From Bacillota bacterium (GTDB lineage: Bacteria; Bacillota; Clostridia; Acetivibrionales; DTU013): a stretch of DNA of 64,000 bases. Shown here piece after piece: positions 24,032 to 32,575 of this stretch; the first letter of the stretch is position 1, and every line of letters starts with the position of its first letter. The notes beneath the pieces were generated by a model that made no database searches, was not told where the DNA came from, and was given only the letters and a program-made list of their open reading frames with translations. Both the position numbers and the translations under genes were made by a program. The stretch covers positions 1-64,000 of the forward strand of contig JAFABI010000044.1 of the NCBI GenBank assembly GCA_023426125.1, given 5' to 3'.

Positions 24032-26394
24032 TTCTTTAAATTGCCCGCATTCCTGTAATCAATCCTGTATTGATTGGGCGTCTTTCCATAGTTTTTTTTA
24101 AAGATGGCCGTAAAGTAGGATTGATTCAGGTACCCAACCCTGGCTGCAATATCATTGATGGAGTCGGAATTGCTTTCCAGAAGCGCAACGGCTTTTCTCA
24201 TCCGCAGCTCAATGATATACTCGTTTACCGATTTCTCTATATGCTCGCTGAACAGCTTTCCGAAATATCCGGGAGTAAGGTTGACCATCTCCGCAAGCAT
24301 TTCGGCAGACAGCTCGCAGTTATGGTAATTGTTTTCAAGATAGGAGAGTACGGTCCGGATCATTTCCTTTTGACGGTTGTCCTTTTTCCCTTCCAGCTTT
24401 TGAATGATCCCGCTGCAATACAACAGGAACCATTCCTTTACCTCTTCCAGCGTGTCTATAAAATTCAGATTGCTGTAAATATTACTGAAATCTATTTCAT
24501 ACTCTTCGGAATTAAGATTGGCTTCAACGGCTTTTGTGATATCCAGCGCAAGCTGGTTTATGGTCAGGCGTATATAATCATATTGATTATCCGTAATCAG
24601 GTTGACAATCTCATTGATCTCCGTTTCCATCCCTTCGGAATCACAGGCCTTTATGGCCTGGATCAGTTTTTTCTTTTCTTTTTCGATGGAGGTGTATTTC
24701 CTGTTGACGTTGATTTGTATCATGTTGTTATCCAGTACGGAGCCGTATCCGTATACAAATCTGTACTTCATCAGCTCCAGGCAGTTGCTGTAGGACAAAT
24801 GGATGTTTTCCAGCCTGTCCGCAGGCATCCCTATCACTGCCGTAACTGAGATGCCCAGCGTTTCAAGGATATTTCCCTGCAAATCGCTGAGTTGGCCGGT
24901 GATGATTTCCATAAACCGGTCCTCATTTTTTACCTGCACGACGGAAGCGATGAATTCCCCTTTCAGATCCACCAGCTCAGTCTCAAATTCCCGGGCAACA
25001 GCCGCTTCGATCAGGCTTTCGATCTTTGCTTTTACATTGTAGCGGGCCAGATCGCTTTCCAGCCCGGAGAGCTTCCAATATCCGTCGATGGTAAAAAGCA
25101 GGACGCGTATTCTTCCCGGATCGTCCCCAAACTTTATCTCCTTGATTTTCTTTGAAATATCTCCGACGGATGCCATGTCCCCTTCCAGCAGCCCCCTGAG
25201 AAACATCTTTTTCAGCAGGGGAAAATTCTCCTGGATGGATGTCTCCAGCTCTGTGGATTTCCGGATAATCGTTGAAAATGTTTTTGTCAGGTATTCGATC
25301 TCATTGTAAGGCTTGAGCTCCGTTCTTGCGTCTCCTTCCGATGCAAGCTGCCATTTTACATTTCTAACCAGTTTTCCAAAGGGCAGATAGACGTTGTACG
25401 CGGACAATACCGCGATCAGGATGCATAACAGAGAAATCAGCACGCAGGTTGTGATAATCGTCAGCCTTAGAGCAAAAACCTTCTCAAGGAGTATTCCATA
25501 ATTGGATTTATTGAGAAACAGAAACGGTATTGTTCCGGAAGCATAATAAGTGATGAGGGATTGTCCCGTGGGATCCTTTACGGTCATGTACCCGGATTTT
25601 TCTTCAGCCAGGAGCACGGCGGCGATATTCTCCTCCCCGGCAATATTTCTGCCAAAGCTCTTGAAATCCGAATCGCAAATCACATCCCCGTTTCTGCTCA
25701 GCAGGAACATTGCTGAATTTTGGGAATAATCCAGTACGGTAAAAGATTTCTGTATGTATTCCGCATTAAGATTGATGATAATGGAGCTGTCCATCTTCGT
25801 ATTCTCATCCATAGTCTTTTGCAAATATGCCTGGGTGGAGTCGGAAAAAATAAAGGAAATAATCTTATCCTCCACCACTTCGCCTTTATTTGTTTTTTTG
25901 GAATAGGCCCGGGGGATAAACTGAAAATAGGTCAGCTGGTTGTACTTTTGGGCCAAAAGCTCCATGGCCTCGTCGGAATCCTTGGCTGAGGTACCGAAGT
26001 TGCTTATGAATTGTCCTGTTTTGCTGTTATAAACATATACGGAATGGATCATGGGGTTGGCGTCCTTTACCTGCATGAGCTTTCTTGCAGCCAGATACTT
26101 TGCTACTTCATCGGCTTCATCCCAATACATGGCATCCACCAGCACACTGTCGTTGATAAGCTGCAGACCCAGCGCATTTACCTGGTTTCTTATCAGCTCC
26201 AGCTGATTCATGTTCTGCGCCAGTCTGTCCTGCATATTTGCACGGATGTCTTCGATGGTCGCGGACGAAAATTTATAGTAAAGCATGACAGATATGGTGG
26301 AAATGGAGATCAGGATGATAATGAAATAGGAAATGAGCACCTTTGTCAGTGTCTTGCTGGCAAACAATCCGTTATTTCCATGAAAAACTCCCAT
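24028..26394 (-). CDS. membrane-anchored AraC-family transcriptional regulator
   Basis: 788 residues. N-terminal helix at about 17-38 (VLISYFIIILISISTISVML), an extracellular sensor domain to about 305, and a second helix near 309-333. A cytoplasmic region then leads to an AraC double helix-turn-helix (about 690-785) with LTPGYFGKLFSEHIEKSVNEY and VGYLNQSYFTAIFKKNYGKT. This one-component layout (sensor plus AraC domain, no kinase) is typical of regulators next to Lpl-type sugar importers in Firmicutes. ATG has GGGAGGG upstream and starts 24 nt after the LacI gene stop. Its own stop codon is formed by the end of repeat D2, so its C-terminus may have been changed by that insertion. Confidence 0.92.
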   Translation of the reverse strand: MGVFHGNNGLFASKTLTKVLISYFIIILISISTISVMLYYKFSSATIEDIRANMQDRLAQNMNQLELIRNQVNALGLQLINDSVLVDAMYWDEADEVAKYLAARKLMQVKDANPMIHSVYVYNSKTGQFISNFGTSAKDSDEAMELLAQKYNQLTYFQFIPRAYSKKTNKGEVVEDKIISFIFSDSTQAYLQKTMDENTKMDSSIIINLNAEYIQKSFTVLDYSQNSAMFLLSRNGDVICDSDFKSFGRNIAGEENIAAVLLAEEKSGYMTVKDPTGQSLITYYASGTIPFLFLNKSNYGILLEKVFALRLTIITTCVLISLLCILIAVLSAYNVYLPFGKLVRNVKWQLASEGDARTELKPYNEIEYLTKTFSTIIRKSTELETSIQENFPLLKKMFLRGLLEGDMASVGDISKKIKEIKFGDDPGRIRVLLFTIDGYWKLSGLESDLARYNVKAKIESLIEAAVAREFETELVDLKGEFIASVVQVKNEDRFMEIITGQLSDLQGNILETLGISVTAVIGMPADRLENIHLSYSNCLELMKYRFVYGYGSVLDNNMIQINVNRKYTSIEKEKKKLIQAIKACDSEGMETEINEIVNLITDNQYDYIRLTINQLALDITKAVEANLNSEEYEIDFSNIYSNLNFIDTLEEVKEWFLLYCSGIIQKLEGKKDNRQKEMIRTVLSYLENNYHNCELSAEMLAEMVNLTPGYFGKLFSEHIEKSVNEYIIELRMRKAVALLESNSDSINDIAARVGYLNQSYFTAIFKKNYGKTPNQYRIDYRNAGNLKK

Positions 26395-26418
26395 AATAAC
26401 CCTCCCGTATGTATGTTA

Positions 26419-27435
26419 TCACCCGTCCAATGCTTTGCATGATTTCCCTTCTGTCCTTTTTACCTCAACAAGGATATGCCGCTGATCGATGGGGGTATGA
26501 TTTATTTTTTTCATCAGCAGCTTTACAGCCTCCCGCCCGATTTCCACATAGTCAATTTGAACCGTAATGAGCCTTGGCTCCAGTGTGCCGGAGAAATCAT
26601 CTCCGCCGAGGGCTATAACGGAAACATCCTCCGGAATGCTTTTCCCGTTCTCCCGGATACAACCGTATACGCCGGCGGCGATTTCATCGGAACAAGTGAT
26701 AATCGCCGTCACGGAAGGTTTTTCTTTCATCAGCCGCTGGCAAAGCTGATACCCTGACTGCCGGGTGTGTAAAGTATTGTACACCAGCTCCGGCTCAAAC
26801 TGCAGGCCGTGCTCATTCAATGCTTTTATATAGCCCTTCAGCCGCTCAAAGGTGATTGTAAGGTTGGGCTTGCTATTCAGGAAGCCTATTCTCCGGTGGC
26901 CTTTTTCCAGCAAATAGCGGGTGGTAGCTTTTACAAGCTCGACATTATCTACATCAACGGATAACACACTTTCATTGATTTCACCGGTAAGCTTGCCTAT
27001 GACCACAAAGGGAAGGTTGCATTTCAGCATCTCATCCACCCTGGCATCCGCCAGGAGCGGACTCAAAATGATGGACCCGTCTACGGGATCCGATCTTGAG
27101 ATATGGCTGCTTTGAATATGCTCTCCGGTAACCGTATTCACATCAAGCAGAACCCTGTATCCGTATTCGGAGGCAGCAGCCGATACCCCTCCGATCAGCT
27201 CTCCATAGAATCGTTTAAAGCTATCCTTGGAATTTTCCAGCATAAGCCCGATGGTGAAAAATTTTTTGGTAACGAGACTGGACGCTATTCTGCTGGGCTG
27301 ATAATTCAGCTGTCTGCACACTTCCAGTATTTTTTCCGACAGCTCGCCGCTGACCGGTTTCTTCTTCGTAAGCACGTTGGAGACCGTGGCCTTGGATACT
27401 CCCACCAGTTTCGCAATATCATTGATCGTCGCCAT
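26419..27435 (-). CDS. LacI-family transcriptional repressor
   Basis: 338 residues. The N-terminal helix-turn-helix and hinge ATINDIAKLVGVSKATVSNVL (2-22) and QPSRIASSL show the LacI family. The periplasmic-binding-like sensor domain follows (about 60-335), with VSVIALGGDDFSGTLEPRLI near the end. It likely binds a cytoplasmic sugar. A perfect operator palindrome lies 10 nt before its own ATG, giving autoregulation, and a near-identical copy precedes the permease operon. It is first in line with the AraC regulator and a binding-lipoprotein gene, so it probably controls the whole uptake region. Confidence 0.94.
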   Translation of the reverse strand: MATINDIAKLVGVSKATVSNVLTKKKPVSGELSEKILEVCRQLNYQPSRIASSLVTKKFFTIGLMLENSKDSFKRFYGELIGGVSAAASEYGYRVLLDVNTVTGEHIQSSHISRSDPVDGSIILSPLLADARVDEMLKCNLPFVVIGKLTGEINESVLSVDVDNVELVKATTRYLLEKGHRRIGFLNSKPNLTITFERLKGYIKALNEHGLQFEPELVYNTLHTRQSGYQLCQRLMKEKPSVTAIITCSDEIAAGVYGCIRENGKSIPEDVSVIALGGDDFSGTLEPRLITVQIDYVEIGREAVKLLMKKINHTPIDQRHILVEVKRTEGKSCKALDG

Positions 27436-27444
27436 AAAAACCTC

Positions 27445-27459
27445 GTTAACCGGTTAAAT
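27445..27459 (-). promoter_or_regulatory. LacI-type operator before the repressor gene
   Basis: GTTAACCGGTTAAAT, identical over 15 bases to 22021-22035 and in the same orientation relative to its gene. It sits between AT-rich -10-like sequence (TATATT/TATAAT stretch near 27490 on the minus strand) and the start codon. Autorepression is inferred. Confidence 0.75.
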
Positions 27460-27820
27460 CACAGGACATGTTACTTCTCCCGGTAAAATATAATATAAAA
27501 TTCTTTTTGGAACCGCTTTATTTATATCATGTCAACTGAAGCTCTTCATCCGGGTTCCTGGCTTTTCGCCTTCTCCCCGGATTTTATCGATGGGTTTTCG
27601 CCATTGCCAATTTTTCTCTGATTCATCCTGGGCCATTTTTCTTCTAAATATTTCTATAACCTATTTTATCATAAATCTGCCTTTTGTACGATGGAATTTC
27701 GCAGTTACACCAGTTTTTTTACCAAAAGCTGTCTTTCCTTTTTTAAAATACCAAGCCTGGCACTCAAAATCTGCTCAAAAAAGAAATGCCCCAAATCAAG
27801 GTTTTGATTCAGGACAGTCC

Positions 27821-27882
27821 TATCGGTCATATTCTTTTCTTACCGGCTCCCGGTTTACACTCCGAAATCGCCGGTTTCATTC
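27821..27882 (-). pseudogene. relic of a GH94 phosphorylase gene
   Basis: About 61 bp align with the GH94 gene at 36205-36266, with about nine mismatches and a 1-nt deletion. Read in two frames on the minus strand it gives NETGDF and, after the frameshift, VNREPVRKEYDR, matching NETGDFWNVNWEPVKKKYDR of the intact protein. Neighbouring bases in the otherwise empty 27460-27925 gap do not extend the match clearly. It is probably the last visible piece of a deleted second copy. Confidence 0.6.
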
Positions 27883-27925
27883 TTCTTCTATTTTGATTTT
27901 TGTCGGAACAGTTTTTATGCCCGAA

Positions 27926-28387
27926 TTAAATATCAACTTCAAACAGCGCCTCTGTCTCGACAGGTATGTTGCCCGGCAGCGAATTTGTTCCAATGGCGGA
28001 ACGCGACGGCAGGCCGGCTTCCCGCCCGAACAAGTCCAACAGAAGCTGGCTGCCGCCGTTTGCCACGGCAGGCTGCTCGTGGAAATCCTCCGTGCACTGT
28101 ACGAATGTGAGGATCTTAACCACGTTTTTTACCTTGCGCAAATCACCGATTTCATTCTCCAGCACCGACAAAATATTCAACATGCAGTTTTGCGCAAATA
28201 TTTTTCCTTCTTCCACGCCAAACTCCCTGCCCAGTCGTCCACAAACCGCCTCGTTCAGCGCGGGGCCGCATCCGGACACATATACAAGCCCCTGTCCAAA
28301 GCGTTTTGCGGGGGCGTACACCCCTCCTTTGGCCGGCGTTTTGGGTAGCGTAAGCTTCAATTCCTTCATCTTTTCATAAACGTCCAC
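27926..28387 (-). CDS. RidA/YjgF-family protein
   Basis: 153 residues from GTG 28387 (GAGAGGAT upstream). It fits the RidA family: GLVYVSGCGPALNE near the N-terminus, NCMLNILSVLENEIGDLRKV in the middle, and GTNSLPGNIPVETEALFEVD at the end, where the SLP/NIPVE pattern is characteristic of this branch. RidA enzymes hydrolyse reactive enamines/imines such as 2-aminoacrylate formed by PLP-dependent dehydratases. That fits its position as third gene after a PLP racemase/dehydratase-like enzyme and a D-aminoacylase. Confidence 0.9.
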   Translation of the reverse strand: MDVYEKMKELKLTLPKTPAKGGVYAPAKRFGQGLVYVSGCGPALNEAVCGRLGREFGVEEGKIFAQNCMLNILSVLENEIGDLRKVKNVVKILTFVQCTEDFHEQPAVANGGSQLLLDLFGREAGLPSRSAIGTNSLPGNIPVETEALFEVDI

Positions 28388-28432
28388 GTTGTATCATCCT
28401 CTCATTGCCTTTATTTGGTCTGTTTACACTTT

Positions 28433-30031
28433 CTAAGCCCGTAATACCAAATGCCCGTTTTTGTGTGGCAGGGGCGCGCCGTTTTTCCATACCGTCCTGC
28501 CATTAACCATAACCAATTCCATACCGGTGGCAAGTCTGCGCGAATCATTGTAATCGGCGTTGTCCGTGAATCTCGTCATATCAAAAACCAGGACATCTGC
28601 GGGCATACCCCTTGCAAGGCGGCCACGGTCATACAGACCCATGCGGGCCGCAGGCATGGCGGTCATTTTGTGAATGGCCTCTTGCACTGTAAGCAGCTTT
28701 TGCTCCCGCACCATTACCCGCAGCAGCTTTGGAAAAGCGCCATAAAGCCGCGGATGCGGGTTGCCCCCTCCGCCATAAAGGGCATCCGAAATCAGCGCAG
28801 TGTATGGCAGGCAGGCAATGGTATCGACATCCTGCTGTGACATACTAAGCACAATAATGCCCACTTTTCCGTTTTCTTCCGCCAACAGATCTGCAACAAA
28901 ATCCTCCGGTTCATTATATCCCTTTTGCTGCGCCAGCCTGGCAACACTCATTCCCTGGTATGCGGCATGCCCGGGCAGCGTCACCGAGCTGATAACGATG
29001 CGCTCCCATCCAATGCCAGCCACCATGTTATCCCACCCCGGATGATGTCTGCGCAGCTCTTGCCGCAATTTTTGCTTCCCCTGGACGGTTGCAAGCTTTG
29101 CAATTGAAGTCGCGTTATCCTCGTCCAGCATACTTGGCGGAAGAAGGGACAGCAGTGTTGTAGAACCGCCATCATACGGATAAAAGTCGGCGGTAACCTC
29201 CTGTCCGCGGGCACGGGCCGCCTCAATGCGGTCGATGGCTTTAAAGATCTTATCGTGCCAATTACGGACGCCAGTGGCCTTGAAGTGGCTAATGTTTAAG
29301 GGGATGCCAGCCCGGCCGGCAATATCAATCGCTTCCTGCACAGATTCCACAAGGCTGTCGCCTTCTCCTCGTATGTGGGTACAGAGAATTCCGCCTTTTT
29401 CTGCGGCAGCGCGTGCCAGAACAACATTTTCGCCGAGGGAGGAATAGCATTCCGGCTGGTACATAATGCCAAGGGACAGGCCACACGCTCCATGCTCCAT
29501 CGCATCGCGCACATATTCCACCGCTTCTTGCAGCTCCGCAGGAGCATAGGGCGTTTTTGTGAAACCCTTCACTGCGGTTTTTATTGCGCCCGCCGCCGCT
29601 AAAAAGCCTATATTGATCGGCAACCGCATGTTTTGTAAAGCGACGGTATAATCGGAATAGCTTTCAAATCGCAAATTATGAGGAACGGCACCAACCACTG
29701 GCGCGATAAAATCATAGGCTGCGTCTCGCCATTGTGCAGTGGTTGGCACCGGAGCAAGGCCACAGTTGCCAACCACTGTCGTGGTAATCCCTTGCGCAAG
29801 TTCTATGCCGCCAAAGTCAGAGTCTGTAAACAGCGCGGCATCGCAGTGCCGGTGGATATCCACAAAGCCGGGAGTAACCACCCGCCCTTCGGCGTCTATC
29901 CGTTCTGCGTCAGCGCATAAAATCCCTTGCCCGATGGCTTTAATCCGTCCATCCTGAATTAAGAGGTCCGTTTTTTGGGGATCACCTCCGCTTCCGTCAT
30001 ACAGCGTTCCGCCGTGTATCAAGGTTTTCAC
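28433..30031 (-). CDS. N-acyl-D-amino-acid deacylase (D-aminoacylase)
   Basis: 532 residues from GTG 30031 (GGAGGAGGG upstream). Amidohydrolase fold: N-terminal small beta domain with LIHGGTLYDGSGGDPQKTDL, metal motif GFVDIHRHCD (HxH), a Cys-region NCGLAP, a later GGILCTHIRGEGD with His, and NISHFKATG. The C-terminal return to the beta domain has GMPADVLVFD. D-aminoacylases release free D-amino acids from N-acyl forms. The gene lies 17 nt after the PLP enzyme gene and 45 nt before ridA, giving a pathway from N-acyl-D-amino acids to keto acids (inference). Confidence 0.92.
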   Translation of the reverse strand: MKTLIHGGTLYDGSGGDPQKTDLLIQDGRIKAIGQGILCADAERIDAEGRVVTPGFVDIHRHCDAALFTDSDFGGIELAQGITTTVVGNCGLAPVPTTAQWRDAAYDFIAPVVGAVPHNLRFESYSDYTVALQNMRLPINIGFLAAAGAIKTAVKGFTKTPYAPAELQEAVEYVRDAMEHGACGLSLGIMYQPECYSSLGENVVLARAAAEKGGILCTHIRGEGDSLVESVQEAIDIAGRAGIPLNISHFKATGVRNWHDKIFKAIDRIEAARARGQEVTADFYPYDGGSTTLLSLLPPSMLDEDNATSIAKLATVQGKQKLRQELRRHHPGWDNMVAGIGWERIVISSVTLPGHAAYQGMSVARLAQQKGYNEPEDFVADLLAEENGKVGIIVLSMSQQDVDTIACLPYTALISDALYGGGGNPHPRLYGAFPKLLRVMVREQKLLTVQEAIHKMTAMPAARMGLYDRGRLARGMPADVLVFDMTRFTDNADYNDSRRLATGMELVMVNGRTVWKNGAPLPHKNGHLVLRA

Positions 30032-30048
30032 TATTTCCCTCCTCCGCC

Positions 30049-31170
30049 CTAAACGAGCATTCCCCGCGCATCCACTTTCTGGCTTCGAAGTTTACCGCCC
30101 TCCAGCAGATATACCGTATTTTGCATATTAATTGCCGTACAGACATGGATAGGCCTCAGCGTCAGCATTTCTCCAACGCGCAGGCCTGTTTCTCCCGTTG
30201 TTGATAGAACAATGCCGTGTTCTTCGTTCATACGGGATAGCCGTAAATCTTCTCTGCCCTCTACTATGGCATACCCTGTATAAAAAAATGGCGGCGTGTT
30301 CAGCGGGATATCCGTGGGGAAGGTTTTGCTTCCCCCGTCCAAAACCGCATAGTGCTTGTGCGGGGTACTTACAACCGTAGCTACATAGCACACCGCTACC
30401 TCCGGTATGCTTGCCACATGTTCATCGCAAAGCAACTGGTCTTTAAAAATATAGGTGCCGGGACGGATTTCGTTCACTTGTCCCGTTTTTGCAGCCTCCA
30501 CGCCGGTCGGTGAAGATCCGGCGCTTATATCTTCCAGCGGTATGCCAGCCCGGTGAATAGCCTTTGCCACCGCAGCCATCATCTCGCCCTCTTCCCTGGC
30601 GGCCAGCAGATTGTCTGTGGTAGGTTGCCCGTTGTGTACAAGGCCTTTAAAGGTGTAGATTCCTGTAAGCCTCAGGTTTTTCATGCCGGCCAGAGCAGCC
30701 ACGAGAGCCGGAGCTTCCCCGGGGGAGACGCCGGTTCGGCCTGCGCCGGTATCGATCTCCAGACGCACCTCCAACCGTACACCTGATTTTTCGGCCATTT
30801 CATCCAGCATAACCGCTCCGGCAAGGCTGTCTACTGCCAGGATCAGCCTGTCCACGCAATGGTGCAGCGCAATGGCGCGCTTTACGCGGAACGCTCCCAC
30901 CATGGGATAGGCGATGAAAATATCCCGCAAGCCGCCTTCCGCCATGATCTCCGCTTCACTCACCTTTGCACAGGTTATTCCCTTAGCCCCCGCTTCCACC
31001 TGCATGCGGGCAAAATACGGCATCTTGTGTGTTTTGATGTGTGGACGCAAGCGGCATCCGGCGGCATCTGCCGCTTTCTGCATCAGCTCAATGTTACGTT
31101 TCACCTGGTCCACATCAATTACAAGGCAAGGCGTTTCCAGTTGTGATAAATGTTCTTTTGTAAGTCCCAT
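30049..31170 (-). CDS. PLP-dependent alanine racemase/D-serine dehydratase-like enzyme
   Basis: 373 residues from ATG 31170 (AGGAGGG 9 nt upstream); an ATG at 31209 would add 13 residues, with a weaker site. Fold-type III barrel: LETPCLVIDVDQVKRNIELM and RPHIKTHKMP (PLP Lys in HIKTHK). GTYIFKDQLL and the C-terminal motif HVCTAINMQ, with likely zinc ligands His and Cys, are characteristic of D-threonine aldolase/D-serine dehydratase-like enzymes rather than plain alanine racemase. It is expected to act on D-amino acids released by the neighbouring D-aminoacylase. First main gene of the operon. Confidence 0.88.
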   Translation of the reverse strand: MGLTKEHLSQLETPCLVIDVDQVKRNIELMQKAADAAGCRLRPHIKTHKMPYFARMQVEAGAKGITCAKVSEAEIMAEGGLRDIFIAYPMVGAFRVKRAIALHHCVDRLILAVDSLAGAVMLDEMAEKSGVRLEVRLEIDTGAGRTGVSPGEAPALVAALAGMKNLRLTGIYTFKGLVHNGQPTTDNLLAAREEGEMMAAVAKAIHRAGIPLEDISAGSSPTGVEAAKTGQVNEIRPGTYIFKDQLLCDEHVASIPEVAVCYVATVVSTPHKHYAVLDGGSKTFPTDIPLNTPPFFYTGYAIVEGREDLRLSRMNEEHGIVLSTTGETGLRVGEMLTLRPIHVCTAINMQNTVYLLEGGKLRSQKVDARGMLV

Positions 31171-31230
31171 CTTCTCTTCCCTCCTGTTGCAAGAAAACAT
31201 CGGCTTCATAATCCTTCCGTGCTTTCTGCT

Positions 31231-31311
31231 TCAATAAAGGTCTACAGTTTTTCCAGAAAGTACTGAAGCAAGCAGAAGCGCACTAAGAGTAATACTGAAC
31301 AGTCTTTCCAT
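31231..31311 (-). CDS. 26-residue hydrophobic small peptide, leader candidate
   Basis: ATG at 31311 follows AGGAAGGATAAA. The peptide starts MERLFSITLSALLLASVLSG and ends KTVDLY, then stops 60 nt before the start of the PLP enzyme gene. One membrane helix or a signal-like segment is likely. It lies within the long 5' leader of the D-amino-acid operon, after a strong promoter. It could be a membrane micropeptide or a translated leader; no family was recognised. Confidence 0.4.
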   Translation of the reverse strand: MERLFSITLSALLLASVLSGKTVDLY

Positions 31312-31449
31312 TTTATCCTTCCTAATTATTTGTCTGGCATATAACGTATCTCCCAGAATCCTCCATACAAATTATCAGCATGAGTTTTTGTCAGGTTATA
31401 TTCAATAAACCGGAGTATTTCAACCAAGCATTATTTATATTACCTTTTT

Positions 31450-31478
31450 ATTCTAGTCCGTCTAGCTAAATCTGTCAA
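31450..31478 (-). promoter_or_regulatory. sigma-A promoter of the D-amino-acid operon
   Basis: On the minus strand, TTGACA (31473-31478), 17 nt, TAGAAT (31450-31455). The leader to the PLP enzyme start is about 275 nt and contains the 26-codon ORF. The stretch 31479-31711 is AT-rich, with no gene seen. Confidence 0.75.
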
Positions 31479-31711
31479 TAAAATATTATTTTTAAGACTT
31501 ATTTTTATGATAAATATAATTTTTAGTCTGATTTATCTCCAAAACAGATGCTACCACCTTCAGAATAATGATCATATATTGCAAACAAATATGACAAAAA
31601 TAAATATTATTATTTCCCTTTTATACAAGATATGCTATTATAATACTATGCCAGGGAAGCATCGTGCCTTGATTGTTATGCGAAGCTTTTTTAAGCATTC
31701 CGGCATAACCT

Positions 31712-31829
31712 GATACTACAGCGTAAACAACCGAATTATACTTGCAGAAATAACGCGTTAAAGCATTCGCGATTATTCCTGCAAGGCGCATAAATGCTCA
31801 TTAGAAATGAAGTTTACGCTGTAGTACTA
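31712..31829. repeat. MITE-like element C2, without hairpin A
   Basis: 118 bp with terminal inverted repeats GATACTACAGCGTAAAC and GTTTACGCTGTAGTACTA. It is the inverted counterpart of C1 without the 42-bp hairpin A: GCATTTATGCG joins directly to CCTTGCAG. It ends 22 nt before the start of the YheO-type regulator gene. Confidence 0.9.
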
Positions 31830-31851
31830 ATTGCAAAGGAGGCAAACAGCC

Positions 31852-32499
31852 ATAAAAAAAATAACCGATGAAGCAAAGCTATTTGATCAATTGCTCACTT
31901 TGATTGCATCCCAGTTTGGAAGTAACTGCGAAGTCGTCCTGCATGATCTGACCAACGATTATAACCATACCATCGTGGACATTCGCAACGCGCATGTAAC
32001 CAACCGTAAAATCGGCGGCTGCGGCAGCAATCTGGGGCTGGAGGTATTAAGCGGCAGCGTGGTGGAAGGCGACCGCTTCAATTATGTAACCACAACGCCG
32101 GATGGAAAAATCCTGCGTTCCTCTTCAATTTATATTCAAAACGACGAAGGAAAGGTGATCGGCTCCATTTGTATAAATCTTAACATTACGGAGTCCATTC
32201 AATTTGAAGGATTTTTAAGGCAATATAACCACTTTGAAGCTTCGCAGAGTGAGTTCTTTGCCCAGGACGTAAATAATTTGCTGGATTACCTGATTCAGCA
32301 AGCACAAAATCTTGTAGGCAAAGAACCCAGGGATATGAACAAGGATGAACGCATAACCTTCCTCACCTATCTTTACCGCAAAGGTACCTTCCAGATTTCG
32401 AAATCCAGTATAAAGATTTGTGAGATTCTGAATGTGAGTAAATTCACGCTGTACAATGATCTGGAAACCATTCGGGCGCAGGTTGAACAGACGAAATAA
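31852..32499 (+). CDS. YheO-type PAS/helix-turn-helix transcriptional regulator
   Basis: About 215 residues. AAAGGAGG (31835-31842) is followed after 9 nt by ATA at 31852, reading (M)KKITDEAKLFDQLLTLIAS. The TTG at 31831 lies before that site and would place it inside the gene, so an ATA start is proposed. N-terminal PAS_6-like domain with CEVVLHDL and GSICINLNITESI (about 25-125). The C-terminal HTH_22 domain has KGTFQISKSSIKICEILNVS and KFTLYNDL. YheO regulators are commonly next to RidA or D-amino-acid genes. Here the gene is divergent from that operon, so it is its probable regulator. Confidence 0.85.
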   Translation: MKKITDEAKLFDQLLTLIASQFGSNCEVVLHDLTNDYNHTIVDIRNAHVTNRKIGGCGSNLGLEVLSGSVVEGDRFNYVTTTPDGKILRSSSIYIQNDEGKVIGSICINLNITESIQFEGFLRQYNHFEASQSEFFAQDVNNLLDYLIQQAQNLVGKEPRDMNKDERITFLTYLYRKGTFQISKSSIKICEILNVSKFTLYNDLETIRAQVEQTK

Positions 32500-32505
32500 A
32501 GTTTA

Positions 32506-32542
32506 CCACGGCAAAAGGACCCCCGTGGCCCTTTTGCCGTGG
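32506..32542. terminator. bidirectional hairpin between convergent genes
   Basis: Perfect 13-bp stem CCACGGCAAAAGG / CCTTTTGCCGTGG with an 11-nt loop, 7 nt after the YheO-type gene stop and before the stop of the convergent clan GH-D gene. There is no strong T-tract on the plus strand; the stem itself carries CTTTTG. Confidence 0.6.
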
Positions 32543-32575
32543 GTATATCTCCGTCTGTTTGTGCATTCCCCGGTA

